This document shows positions 54,047 through 62,760 of a stretch of 64,000 nucleotides of DNA, in pieces. The notes beneath the pieces are model-generated. The model searched no databases, was not told the DNA's origin, and was given only the letters and a program-made list of their open reading frames with translations. Position numbers and translations under genes: made by a program. How positions within the stretch are numbered: the first letter of the stretch is position 1; the number at the start of each line of letters is the position of its first letter. The stretch comes from Amycolatopsis methanolica 239 (GTDB lineage: Bacteria > Actinomycetota > Actinomycetes > Mycobacteriales > Pseudonocardiaceae), in NCBI RefSeq assembly GCF_000739085.1, contig NZ_CP009110.1, forward strand, positions 6,510,001-6,574,000, given 5' to 3'.

Positions 54047-54685
54047 CTACCGCGCGCCGAGCCTCCCGAAGCCACCGTCGAGCAGCCTGAACGCCTTGTC
54101 CGCATCCGCCCTGGCCTGCGGAAACACCTCGTCGGCCGACCGGCCGGACGCAATCGCCCGGTGGTTCTCGCGCGCCAGGGCCCACAGCACCGCGACGATC
54201 GCCGCCGCGGCCACCCGCGCCTCGCCGGGCCCCACCCCGGCAGTGTCCGCCAGCGCGCCCGCCAATGCCTCCTCCGCCGTCTGGTTGAACTCGAGCATTC
54301 GCGCGAGCAGCGCTTGCGTGGCGAAGATCATCCGGTACAGCGCGAGGCTCTCCGGGGCGTCGTTGAGCCCGGTGATCGGGTCCCGCCGCTCGAGCCCGTC
54401 GAAGAAGTGGTCCCGGAGCGCCTCCAGCGGCGTCCGGTCGCCCGGCCGTTCCCGGACCACCCGGGCGCTTTCCGTCTCGTGGTCGACGAACCGGTGGACG
54501 ACCAGCGACTCCTTCGTCGGGAAGTAGGCGAACAGGGTGCGCCGCGAAACCTCGGCCACGTCGGCGACCTGCGCGATGGACACCTGGTCGAACCCGTGCT
54601 CGAGGAACAGGCGGATCGCGGCATTGGAGATCGCCTCGCGGGTGCGCTGTTTCTTCCGCTCGCGAAGTCCGGCCGGCTCGGTCAT
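54047..54685 (-). CDS. TetR-family regulator next to a monooxygenase
   Basis: A 212-residue TetR protein with HTH REAISNAAIRLFLEHGFDQV, SIAQVADVAEVSRRTLFAYF, and a C-terminal domain with typical all-helical pattern (ALYRMIFATQALLARMLEFN). ATG 54685 is preferred over a start 27 bases up. It is divergent from the FAD monooxygenase, with three regularly spaced ACTCAG repeats between, so it probably represses it. Confidence 0.88.
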   Translation of the reverse strand: MTEPAGLRERKKQRTREAISNAAIRLFLEHGFDQVSIAQVADVAEVSRRTLFAYFPTKESLVVHRFVDHETESARVVRERPGDRTPLEALRDHFFDGLERRDPITGLNDAPESLALYRMIFATQALLARMLEFNQTAEEALAGALADTAGVGPGEARVAAAAIVAVLWALARENHRAIASGRSADEVFPQARADADKAFRLLDGGFGRLGAR

Positions 54686-54710
54686 CGCCCCAATACTGCC
54701 AGCTCCCTTC

Positions 54711-54750
54711 ACTCAGTAATAGTTTGCACTCAGTATACTTTTGTACTCAG
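54711..54750. promoter_or_regulatory. Three ACTCAG direct repeats with 17-bp period
   Basis: ACTCAGTA at 54711 and 54728 and ACTCAG at 54745 are exactly 17 bp apart, with an AGTATACT palindrome at 54733-54740. They fill the gap between divergent TetR and monooxygenase starts and resemble a repressor-binding array. The last copy overlaps the ribosome site AGGAGG (54749-54754). Confidence 0.5.
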
Positions 54751-54758
54751 GAGGACTT

Positions 54759-56224
54759 GTGGACGCCGACGTCGTCATCGCCGGAGCCGGACCGACCGGC
54801 CTCACCCTCGCTCACGAACTCGCCCCGGCCGGAGTCCGGACCGTGGTCGTCGAACCGCTGACCGAACGCGTCGAGCAGACCAAGGGCGGCACGATCCAGC
54901 CCCGGACCGCCGAGCTGCTCGAACAGCGTGGCCTGCTCGACGCCATGCAGGACCGGGCCCACGAACGCGAACCGGTGAGCGGTCATTTCGCCACCCTGCC
55001 GGTGCCGCTCGACTACTCGTCCTGGCCGACACGGCACCCCTTCCCCCTTTCCATCCGCCACCACCTCGTGGAAGAGGCCCTGGAACAAGCCGCCCTCGCC
55101 CGCGGTGCGGAGCTGCGGCGGGGACGGCCGGTCACCGGCGTCGCGCAGGACGCCGAAGGCGTCACGGTCACCGCTGGCGGCGACACGCTTCGCGCCCGCT
55201 ACCTCGCCGCCTGCGACGGCGCGCACAGCGCCGTCCGCAAGCCGCTCGCCCTGCCCTTCCCCGGCAGGCCCGGCACCTTCCAGGCCGTGCGGGCCGAGAT
55301 CCGGCTCGCCTCGGCGTCCGCGCTCGTGCCCCGGCGCGCCGGTCACATCAGCGCCCTGACCCGGCACGCCGGCGGCTACTGGTCGATGCTCGTGCCGGTC
55401 GGCGGCGACCGCTACCGCTTCACGTTCGGCCGCGAAGACCAGTCCGGCGCCCAGGGCCCGGTGACGGACGACGAGATCACCGACGCCCTCACCGCGGTCT
55501 ACGGCCAGGACACCGGGCTGGCAAGCGTCCTCACCGCGTCCCGGTGGAGCGACGCGACCCGGCAGCTGGAGCGGTACCGGCACGGCCGGATCCTGTTCGC
55601 GGGGAACGCGGCGCACATCCATCCGCCACTGGGCGGCCAGGGCCTGAACCTCGGCGCGCAGGACGCGGTCAACCTCGGCTGGAAGCTGGCGGCCACCGTG
55701 CACGGCTGGGCCCGGACGACCTGCTGGACACCTACCAGGAGGAACGGCATCCGGCGGCGGCCCGCGTGCTCCACCACACCTCGGCCCAGCGCGTGCTCGC
55801 CGTGCCGAACCCGTCCGATGACGTCGCCGCGTTGCGCGACATCTTCACCGACCTCCTGCGGCTGCCCGACACGAACCACTACCTGGCCGGGATGATGTCC
55901 GGTTTGGACGCTGCCGGCCGGGTGCCCTACGCCGACCTGCGCACCGGCGACGGAAGCACCCGCCTGTCGGCGCTCCTGCGCTCAAGCAACGGTCTGCTGC
56001 TCGACCTCACCGGCGGCCACCCACTGCCGCCGGGCTGGTCCGATCGCGTCGACCGCGTTCAGGCCGAACCGGACCACCAGCTCACCGAGTCCGCCGTGCT
56101 GATCCGGCCGGACGGCTACCGGTGCTGGACCGCGGACGGCGGCCCCCTGGACGCCGCGCTGACCCGGTGGTTCGGCGCTCCCGCCGACGACCAGCACGGC
56201 TCGGCCTCGCGCAACGCCGTATAA
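54759..56224 (+). pseudogene. FAD-dependent aromatic monooxygenase, single frameshift
   Basis: The first about 320 residues are a PHBH-type flavin monooxygenase: VDADVVIAGAGPTGLTLAHE (dinucleotide fold), the DG motif AACDGAHSAVR and the GD-like FAGNAAHIHPPLGGQGLNLG. Near 55700-55712, in GGCTGGGCCCGGACGAC, the frame shifts; the continuation PDDLLDTYQEERHPAAARVL and the full thioredoxin-like C-terminal domain lie one frame over, ending at 56224. One missing base restores a normal protein of about 488 residues. AGGAGG stands 4 bases before GTG 54759. The break could be real or a sequence error. A TetR is divergent upstream. Confidence 0.75.
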
Positions 56225-56232
56225 AGGAGGAC

Positions 56233-57870
56233 GTGACCGATGGCCCGTTGATCGTCCAATCCGACAAGACCGTGCTGCTCGAAGTCGACCACCCGATGGC
56301 CGACGACGCCCGGATCGCGATCGCCCCGTTCGCCGAACTGGAACGGGCCCCCGAGCACGTGCACACCTACCGCGTCACGCCGCTCGCGCTGTGGAACGCC
56401 CGCGCCGCCGGCCACGACGCCGAGCAGGTGGTGGACGCCCTGACCACCTACTCGCGCTTCCCGGTTCCGCAGCCGTTGCTGATCGACATCGTCGACACGA
56501 TGGCGCGGTTCGGGCGGCTGCAGATCACCAACAACCCGGCCCACGGCCTGGTCATGACCACGACCGACCGCGCGGTGCTGGAAGAGGTGCTGCGCAACAA
56601 GAAGATCAGCCCGATGCTGGGCACCCGGATCGACGACGACACCGTCCTGGTGCACCCGTCCGAGCGGGGCCGGCTCAAGCAGGCGCTGCTCAAGGTGGGC
56701 TGGCCCGCCGAGGACCTGGCGGGCTACGTCGACGGCGAAGCGCACCCGATGCAGCTCGCCGAGACCGGCTGGGGCCTGCGCGACTACCAACGGCAGGCCG
56801 CGGAGGCGTTCTGGGCAGGCGGTTCCGGCGTCGTCGTGCTGCCGTGCGGCGCGGGCAAGACGCTCGTCGGCGCCGCCGCGATGGCCCGCGCGCAGGCCAC
56901 CACCCTCATCCTGGTCACCAACACCGTCGCGGGGCGCCAATGGAAGCGCGAGCTGGTGGCCCGCACGTCCCTGACCGAGGACGAGATCGGCGAGTACTCC
57001 GGCGAGAAGAAGGAGATCCGCCCGGTCACCATCGCCACCTACCAGGTGATCACCCGCAAGTCCAAAGGCGAGTACAAGCACCTGGAGCTGTTCGACTCCC
57101 GGGACTGGGGCCTGATCGTCTACGACGAGGTGCACCTGCTGCCCGCGCCCGTGTTCCGGATGACCGCGGACCTGCAGTCCCGCCGCCGGCTCGGCCTCAC
57201 CGCGACCCTGGTGCGCGAGGACGGCCGCGAGGGCGACGTGTTCTCGCTCATCGGCCCCAAGCGGTACGACGCGCCGTGGCGCGACATCGAGGCGCAGGGC
57301 TGGATCGCCCCGGCCGAGTGCATCGAGGTGCGGGTGACCCTCACCGACAACGAGCGCCTGCTCTACGCCACGGCCGAATCCGAGGACAAGTACAAGCTCG
57401 CGGCCACCGCCCGCACGAAGATCCCGGTCGTGAAGTCCATTCTGGACAAACACGCCGGCGATCAGACGCTGGTGATCGGCGCGTACCTGGACCAGCTCGA
57501 AGAACTCGGCGCCGAACTGAACGCGCCGGTGATCCAGGGGTCCACGCGCAACAAGGAGCGCGAGGCGCTGTTCGACGCGTTCCGGCGCGGTGAGATCGAC
57601 AAGCTCGTGGTGTCGAAGGTCGCGAACTTCTCGATCGACCTGCCGGAGGCGACGGTCGCCATCCAGGTCTCGGGCACGTTCGGCTCCCGGCAGGAGGAGG
57701 CCCAGCGGCTCGGCCGGCTGCTGCGCCCGAAGGCCGACGGCAGGCAGGCGCACTTCTACTCGGTGGTCTCGCGGGACACGCTGGACACCGAGTACGCCGC
57801 GCACCGGCAGCGGTTCCTCGCCGAACAGGGCTACGCGTACTCGATCCACGACGCGGACGCCTACCTGTAA
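56233..57870 (+). CDS. XPB/ERCC3-type DNA repair helicase
   Basis: The 545-residue SF2 helicase begins VTDGPLIVQSDKTVLLEVDH, as in mycobacterial XPB proteins. It has the damage-recognition N-terminal region, Walker A LPCGAGKTLVGAAA (about residue 205), Walker B YDEVHLLPAP (about 297), motif III LGLTATLVRE, the RED-like motif REDGREGD, and motif VI QRLGRLLRPKADG. It unwinds DNA 3' to 5' and is thought to act in repair. AAAGGAGG lies only 2 bases before GTG 56233. The gene starts 8 bases after the monooxygenase, but a common function is not implied. Confidence 0.95.
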   Translation: MTDGPLIVQSDKTVLLEVDHPMADDARIAIAPFAELERAPEHVHTYRVTPLALWNARAAGHDAEQVVDALTTYSRFPVPQPLLIDIVDTMARFGRLQITNNPAHGLVMTTTDRAVLEEVLRNKKISPMLGTRIDDDTVLVHPSERGRLKQALLKVGWPAEDLAGYVDGEAHPMQLAETGWGLRDYQRQAAEAFWAGGSGVVVLPCGAGKTLVGAAAMARAQATTLILVTNTVAGRQWKRELVARTSLTEDEIGEYSGEKKEIRPVTIATYQVITRKSKGEYKHLELFDSRDWGLIVYDEVHLLPAPVFRMTADLQSRRRLGLTATLVREDGREGDVFSLIGPKRYDAPWRDIEAQGWIAPAECIEVRVTLTDNERLLYATAESEDKYKLAATARTKIPVVKSILDKHAGDQTLVIGAYLDQLEELGAELNAPVIQGSTRNKEREALFDAFRRGEIDKLVVSKVANFSIDLPEATVAIQVSGTFGSRQEEAQRLGRLLRPKADGRQAHFYSVVSRDTLDTEYAAHRQRFLAEQGYAYSIHDADAYL

Positions 57871-57898
57871 CGCGCCGCGGAGAACCCTCCGCGGCGCG
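57871..57898 (+). terminator. Strong hairpin terminator directly after XPB
   Basis: CGCGCCGCGGAG (57871-57882) pairs perfectly with CTCCGCGGCGCG (57887-57898) around an AACC loop. The 12-bp stem begins at the base after the stop codon. No T tract follows, as is common in high-GC actinomycetes. Confidence 0.75.
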
Positions 57899-58019
57899 AC
57901 CGCAGTTCGCCACGCACCTGTCCCGCCTCCGGGCAGAGGCGGCCGCAACCCGGCGACCGCCCGCTGGACTGCCGCGCCCGCGAGGCATAGTCCACGCGGA
58001 AACGTGGGATCCCCTGGAC

Positions 58020-58484
58020 GTGATTTGGGCAGGAGTGTGCTTCGTCGTCGTGGTGTTCGCGGTCGCGGCCACGGCGATGTGGCGCCGTGCCCGTCGCTCG
58101 GAGGCGTCGGTGGCGCGCCGCCTGTCGCGGGTGTCGTCGTGGGTCGGCTTCGTGCTCGCGGCGGTGCCCAGCACGGTGTGGCTGGTCCTGTGGCTCTCCG
58201 GGGGTGAGCCGAAGGCCCTGATCGGTCTCGCGGGGCTGGTGCTGGCGGCGGCTCCGGTGGTCGCCGTGTACCGGTGGCCGGGCCTGGTCGTGCCGTCATT
58301 GGTCCTGTGTCTCCTGGCTTCGATGGGGATGGTTGTCGCCTGGCAGCACCTGTTCGTGTTGCTGCCTCTCGCGCTCGCGCTGACTGGCACCTGGCTGCTC
58401 GCCCTCGCCCTGCACGTGCGGTCCGGTACTCACGCAGATGCAGGCGAAACCCCAGTTCAACGGCGGGGTGCGACCCGCTCGTGA
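58020..58484 (+). CDS. Small polytopic membrane protein
   Basis: A 154-residue protein with four to five hydrophobic segments (WAGVCFVVVVFAVAATAM, WVGFVLAAVPSTVWLVLWL, LIGLAGLVLAAAPVVAVY, LVVPSLVLCLLASMGMVVAW, LFVLLPLALALTGTWLLALA), a basic loop after the first, and a short polar tail. GTG 58020 is the likely start. No family is recognised. It sits between XPB and the SOS-box region; the LexA boxes are downstream of it, not in front. Confidence 0.7.
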   Translation: MIWAGVCFVVVVFAVAATAMWRRARRSEASVARRLSRVSSWVGFVLAAVPSTVWLVLWLSGGEPKALIGLAGLVLAAAPVVAVYRWPGLVVPSLVLCLLASMGMVVAWQHLFVLLPLALALTGTWLLALALHVRSGTHADAGETPVQRRGATRS

Positions 58485-58502
58485 CCGAAGCTACCACGAA
58501 TC

Positions 58503-58518
58503 TCGAACACCCGTTCGA
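58503..58518. promoter_or_regulatory. Perfect LexA (SOS) box 1
   Basis: TCGAAC-ACCC-GTTCGA is an exact match to the actinobacterial SOS consensus TCGAAC-N4-GTTCGA. It lies 104 bases before the DUF4253 start, in the gap after the membrane protein gene. Confidence 0.8.
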
Positions 58519-58572
58519 CCGATCGGGTGAACCGGCGAAAACTAAATCTCGGGCCCGGAAACTGTCGTACCC

Positions 58573-58588
58573 TCGAACTACTGTTCGA
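58573..58588. promoter_or_regulatory. Perfect LexA (SOS) box 2
   Basis: TCGAAC-TACT-GTTCGA is a second exact match, centred 70 bp after box 1 and 34 bases before the DUF4253 GTG. TACTGT at 58579-58584 inside the box can serve as -10, with CTGTCG 17 bp upstream (58562), a partial match to the TTGTCR-type damage-inducible (PafBC) promoter of mycobacteria. Confidence 0.85.
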
Positions 58589-58621
58589 CCTCATCGACGC
58601 AGTCCATCCCGAGGAGGTCCC

Positions 58622-59398
58622 GTGACCACCGCCGCAACACCCGAGGAAAGCCTCGTCGCCGAGGTCCTCACCGACGCCGAACTGCCGCCCGGCCGCTGGA
58701 TCGGACTGATGTGGGTCTCCGACGATCCGCTGGCCGACCCCGGCCGGTACCGGGCCTGCATCGCCGGTTTCGACCGGTCGGGGTTGTGGCCCGTGCTGAT
58801 CCCGCACGACCCGCGTTTCGCCGCGACCGGCGAGGACTGGCTGACCGATCGCGGCCGTCTCGCGCCCGCCGTGCACCACGTCGGCAACTTCGATGTCGCC
58901 GCGACGCTGGCCCGGTGGTGGGACCCGTTCTGCTGCCCGGACGGCACCGGGTGCCTGCGGCCGTACAGCGCCGGTTTCCCCGGGCTGGCGAAGAAGTCCC
59001 AGCTGCGGGTGGACCCGCTCGCCGAAGCAGGCAACACCGGCTCGATCCTCGTCCGGCGCGCGCCCCACCGCCTCGGACTGGTGCCGGTCGAACGGCCCGC
59101 GGACGTCCCCGCCGCACTCGGCTGGACCGGCATGATCAAGTCCACGGACGAGGTCGCCGCGGTGTCGGCGGTCCTGCGCAGCTGGGAGGACCGGTTCGGG
59201 GCGACGCTCATCGTGCTCGGGTTCGACGAGCTGGAGCTTTCGGTCGCGGCGCCGCCGCGTAACCAGAACCGCTCGCTCGTCCTCGCCGCCGAGCACCGCG
59301 CGTTCAGCCTGCGCAGCTTCTCCGGGCAGCCGGGCACCCTCCGCGAGTACGCCGCGGGCCTGGTGCACCGGCGGCACTGGAGGTTCTCCTGGGACTGA
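58622..59398 (+). CDS. DUF4253 protein under SOS boxes
   Basis: The 258-residue soluble protein has the DUF4253 pattern at its C-terminus: LRSWEDRFGATLIVLGFDEL, ELSVAAPPRNQNRSLVLAAE, HRAFSLRSFSGQPGTL. The N-terminal part (GRWIGLMWVSDDPLADPGRY, RACIAGFDRSGLWPVLIPHD) is typical of actinobacterial members; a Cys-rich short loop CCPDGTGC is near residue 103. GAGGAGG is 5 bases before GTG 58622. The family has no known function. Two perfect LexA boxes stand directly upstream, so DNA-damage induction is likely. DUF72 follows after 19 bases. Confidence 0.88.
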   Translation: MTTAATPEESLVAEVLTDAELPPGRWIGLMWVSDDPLADPGRYRACIAGFDRSGLWPVLIPHDPRFAATGEDWLTDRGRLAPAVHHVGNFDVAATLARWWDPFCCPDGTGCLRPYSAGFPGLAKKSQLRVDPLAEAGNTGSILVRRAPHRLGLVPVERPADVPAALGWTGMIKSTDEVAAVSAVLRSWEDRFGATLIVLGFDELELSVAAPPRNQNRSLVLAAEHRAFSLRSFSGQPGTLREYAAGLVHRRHWRFSWD

Positions 59399-59417
59399 CG
59401 GAGTTGAGGAGGTCACC

Positions 59418-60272
59418 ATCGCCGAAATCCGGGTGGGCACCTCGGGCTGGCGGTACCCGCCGTGGCGGGGCACGTTCTACCCCAAGGGCCTGGCGCAGCG
59501 CCGCGAGCTGGAGTACATCTCGCGGCAGCTGAACTCCGTGGAGATCAACGGCTCGTTCTACTCGCTCCAGCGCCCGGAGCGGTACCGGGCCTGGGCGGAG
59601 CAGACGCCGGACGACTTCGTGTTCGCCGTGAAGGGCGGTCGCTTCATCACCCACATGAAGCGCCTGGCCAGCGCGGAGACACCGCTGGCGAACTTCTTCG
59701 CATCGGGGGTGCTGGCGCTGGGCCACAAGCTCGGGCCGATCCTCTGGCAGCTACCCGCGAACTTCGCGTTCGAACCCGGACGGTTCGCGGAGTTCTTCGC
59801 GAGCCTGCCCCGGGACACCCGGGCGGCCGCGGAACTGGCCCGCAAGCACGACGACAAACTGAAGGGAGAGGCCCACACCGAAGCCGGGAAGAACCGGCTC
59901 CTGCGCTACGCGCTCGAACCAAGGCACCCGAGTTTCTCCTCGGACGAGTGCCGGAAACTGTTGCAGGACAACAACATCGCACTGGTGGCGGCCGACTCGG
60001 CCGACACCTGGCCGAGTTTCGAGGAGGTGACCGCGGACTTCGTCTACGTCCGCCTGCACGGCGACGAGGAGCTCTACGCGAGTGGCTACACCGACGAGGC
60101 CCTGGAACGGTGGGCAGGAAAGATCCGCCGCTGGCGGCGCACCGGCGGCGGGAAGACGCGTGACGTGTACGTCTACTTCGACAACGACATCAAGGTGAAG
60201 GCGCCCGGGGACGCCATCGCGCTCGCGACCCGGCTGGGGGTCACGAGCCGCCCGATCGACCTGCCGTCCTGA
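59418..60272 (+). CDS. DUF72 (YecE-like) TIM-barrel protein, apparent ATC start
   Basis: The protein has the DUF72 marks: IRVGTSGWRYPPWRGTFYPK, EYISRQLNSVEINGSFYSLQ, FVFAVKGGRFITHMKRL, ILWQLPANF, YALEPRHPSF and YVRLHGDEELYASGY. The fold resembles TIM-barrel endonuclease IV-like enzymes; function unknown. The family opening (AEIRVGTSGWRYPP) requires a start at ATC 59418, which has GAGGAGG ending 5 bases upstream; the first conventional start, GTG 59433, removes the first strand residues and has no ribosome site. It is second in the SOS-box operon. Confidence 0.87.
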   Translation: MAEIRVGTSGWRYPPWRGTFYPKGLAQRRELEYISRQLNSVEINGSFYSLQRPERYRAWAEQTPDDFVFAVKGGRFITHMKRLASAETPLANFFASGVLALGHKLGPILWQLPANFAFEPGRFAEFFASLPRDTRAAAELARKHDDKLKGEAHTEAGKNRLLRYALEPRHPSFSSDECRKLLQDNNIALVAADSADTWPSFEEVTADFVYVRLHGDEELYASGYTDEALERWAGKIRRWRRTGGGKTRDVYVYFDNDIKVKAPGDAIALATRLGVTSRPIDLPS

Positions 60273-60301
60273 CAAGCCGACCGGGCGTCCTGAACAACGG
60301 G

Positions 60302-60874
60302 TCAGGCGCTCTTCGCCTGGGCGCGGTGCTTGCCCTCAGCGAACTCCTCGACCAGCTTGCGGCAGAAGGCGGGCAGGTCGTCCGGCTTCCGGCTGGTGAC
60401 GAAACCGGAGTCGGTCACGACTTCCTCGTCCACCCACTCTGCGCCGGCGTTGCGCAGGTCGGTCTGCAGGCTCGGCCAGGACGTCATCCGGCGGCCGCGC
60501 ACCACGTCGGCCTCGATGAGGGTCCACGGGGCGTGGCAGATCGCCGCGACGGGCTTCTGCTGCGAGAAGAACCCGCGGACGAAGCGGACGGCGTCGGGGA
60601 CGGTGCGGAGGAAGTCCGGGTTCGCCACACCGCCCGGCAGGACCAGCGCGTCGAAGTCGTCCGGCGAGACGTCCGTGACGACCTTGTCGACCGGGAACGT
60701 GTCGGCCTTGTCGAGGTGGTTGAACGCCTGGATGCTGCCCGGCGAAGTGGACACCAGTTCCGGCTGACCGCCCGCGTCCTGAACAGCCTTCCAGGGCTCG
60801 GTCAGTTCAACCTGCTCGGTGCCCTCCGGCGCGACGACGAAGGCCACTCGCTTACCGGAGAGTGTGTTCGCCAC
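60302..60874 (-). CDS. DJ-1/PfpI-family protein
   Basis: The 190-residue protein begins VANTLSGKRVAFVVAPEGTE and has the type 1 amidotransferase-like fold with LVLPGGVANPDFLR, the nucleophile elbow VAAICHAPWTLIE (Cys-His) and FVTSRKPDDLPAF. Members are proteases, glyoxalases or deglycases acting in stress defence. AAGGAG is 7 bases before GTG 60874, a better start than upstream codons. It is divergent from the IclR gene and convergent with DUF72. Confidence 0.9.
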   Translation of the reverse strand: MANTLSGKRVAFVVAPEGTEQVELTEPWKAVQDAGGQPELVSTSPGSIQAFNHLDKADTFPVDKVVTDVSPDDFDALVLPGGVANPDFLRTVPDAVRFVRGFFSQQKPVAAICHAPWTLIEADVVRGRRMTSWPSLQTDLRNAGAEWVDEEVVTDSGFVTSRKPDDLPAFCRKLVEEFAEGKHRAQAKSA

Positions 60875-60989
60875 GATTGCACTCCTTCCGTTCCGGGGAT
60901 TCAGCGATGAACTACCCGCGTCCGGGCGGGCGTGAAACATGCGGACGTACGATGAGAACAAGCCGATCGGGTGGCAGTCGGAGGGTTCG

Positions 60990-61760
60990 ATGACGAGCAC
61001 GACGGCCGGCGAAGGCCCTGGCCACGGCCCGCATTTCGTGCAGGCCGTCGGTCGCGCGTTCGCGATCCTGCGGTGTTTCGGGGCAGACCACCCGGCGCTG
61101 ACGGCGAGCGCGGCGGCCAAGCGGACGGGACTGGACCGGGCGACCGCGCGGCGGTTGCTGCTCACCCTCGCCGACCTCGGGTACGTGCGTTACGACGGCC
61201 AGGCGTTCCGGCTCACGGCGCAGACCCTGGACCTGGGGTACTCCTACCTGTCCGGGCTCGCCCTGCCCGAGATCGCGCAGCCGCACCTGCACGATCTGGC
61301 GCACAGGCTGAACGAGACGGCTTCGCTGGCCCTGCTCGACCGGGGCGACGTGGTGAACCTGGCCGTCGTGCCCGGCCAGCGGCACGCTCCGCCGACCCTC
61401 GCCGTCGGCGCACGGCGGCCCGCCCACGTCACCTCCAGCGGGCAGGTGCTGCTCGCCGCGCTGCCCGAAGACGAGCTCACGCGGCGGCTCGACGCGCTGC
61501 CCGACATCGCCGGGCTGCCGAAGGAGATCGAGCAGGTCCGGGAACGCGGGTGGGCCATGGCCGAACACGACGTCGACGACGACCTGCGTGCGATCGCCGC
61601 GCCGGTGCGGCACCGGCGCGGCCGGGTGCTCGCCGCGGTGACCGCCTCGGTGCACCCGGACCGGCTCGGGCACGGCCTGGTCGAGCGGGACTACGTGCCC
61701 GAGCTGCTGCGCACGGCCTGGTCGATCGAGGCGGATCTGGCGAACCTGCCCGAGGGGTGA
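60990..61760 (+). CDS. IclR-family regulator
   Basis: The 256-residue regulator has an N-terminal winged helix (AVGRAFAILRCFGADHPALT, KRTGLDRATARRLLLTLADL, GYVRYDGQAFRLT) and the IclR ligand domain (LNETASLALLDRGDVVNLAV, VTSSGQVLLAALPEDELTRR). This type (PcaR/CatR-like) often controls aromatic catabolism. ATG 60990 has GGAGGG 4 bases upstream; ATG 60939 in the same frame is the alternative. It ends 3 bases from the convergent alcohol dehydrogenase, which may be its target. Confidence 0.9.
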   Translation: MTSTTAGEGPGHGPHFVQAVGRAFAILRCFGADHPALTASAAAKRTGLDRATARRLLLTLADLGYVRYDGQAFRLTAQTLDLGYSYLSGLALPEIAQPHLHDLAHRLNETASLALLDRGDVVNLAVVPGQRHAPPTLAVGARRPAHVTSSGQVLLAALPEDELTRRLDALPDIAGLPKEIEQVRERGWAMAEHDVDDDLRAIAAPVRHRRGRVLAAVTASVHPDRLGHGLVERDYVPELLRTAWSIEADLANLPEG

Positions 61761-61763
61761 GCG

Positions 61764-62729
61764 TCAGTCGAAGCTGATCCAGGACTTGCCCGCGACCGAC
61801 TGCACCGACGCGAACGCCTGCGCGGCCTCTTCCAGCGGGAACCGCGCCTGCAGCACCTTGCCCGGCCGGACCTCGTCGCGGTTGAGCAGGTCGACGGTCG
61901 TCTCGAAGTCGACCGGGTGGTCGTAGATGAGCGAGCCCTTGAGGGTGTGCTGGCGGTAGACCAGGTCGGCGGTGGTCAGCTCCAGCGGGCGCGAGTTGAT
62001 GCCGACGAGCAGGGCGGTGCCGCCGCGGCGCAGGCGTTCCAGGCCGGCGCGCAGGGCCTGCGGGACCCCGGAGGTTTCGAAGAGGAGGTCGAACTCGCCG
62101 TCGACGCCGGTCTCGGCGCCGAACGACTGGGCCAGTTCGGCCCGCCCCTCGTGTGGTTCCTGGACCGCGACCGTCGCGCCGAGCGCCCGCAGCGCCAGGC
62201 ACAGCAACAGGCCCTGCGAGCCGGCGCCGACCACGAGGACCCGCTGCCCAGGCTCGACGCCGGACCGGCGGATCGCCGACCGCGCGACGGTCAGCGCCTC
62301 CGTGCAGACGAGGTCCTCCAGAGCGACCGTCGCCGCCACGGGCCAGGCGAACTCGGCCGGGACGGCCACGTACTCGGCCAGCAGACCGGGGTGGTTCATG
62401 CCGACGATCACCCGCTCGGTGCAGGCGGAGGTGAAACCGGCGGCGCACGCCGCGCACCGGCCGCAGCAGTAGTTCGGCTCGATCGCGACCTGCTGCCCGA
62501 CCACGCGGTCCGCAACGTCCGCCCCGACGGCCACGATCTCGCCGACGCCCTCGTGCCCCATCAGCCACGGCCGCTCGGGCACCTCGCGGGCGCCGCGGTA
62601 GACGCCGAGGTCCGACCCGCACAGGCCGAGACCCCGCATGCGCACGAGCACCTCACGCGGCCCGATCTCGGGTTCCGGCAGGTCGACGAGCCGCATCTCC
62701 TCGGGCTCGGCCAGCACTACGGCCTTCAT
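61764..62729 (-). CDS. Zinc-type medium-chain alcohol dehydrogenase
   Basis: The 321-residue protein has the MDR fold: catalytic zinc region LGLCGSDLGVYRG, GHEGVGEIVAVGADV (Glu of the zinc site), structural-zinc lobe with NYCCGRCAACAAGFTSACTE, and the NAD(P) motif VLVVGAGSQGLLLCLALRAL. GGAGG is 8 bases before ATG 62729. Substrates are probably a sugar or polyol alcohol but not readable. It is divergent from MenC across an AT-rich region with inverted repeats. Confidence 0.9.
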   Translation of the reverse strand: MKAVVLAEPEEMRLVDLPEPEIGPREVLVRMRGLGLCGSDLGVYRGAREVPERPWLMGHEGVGEIVAVGADVADRVVGQQVAIEPNYCCGRCAACAAGFTSACTERVIVGMNHPGLLAEYVAVPAEFAWPVAATVALEDLVCTEALTVARSAIRRSGVEPGQRVLVVGAGSQGLLLCLALRALGATVAVQEPHEGRAELAQSFGAETGVDGEFDLLFETSGVPQALRAGLERLRRGGTALLVGINSRPLELTTADLVYRQHTLKGSLIYDHPVDFETTVDLLNRDEVRPGKVLQARFPLEEAAQAFASVQSVAGKSWISFD

Positions 62730-62760
62730 TCGCCACCTCCACATGTCCGCACCTCGCATG

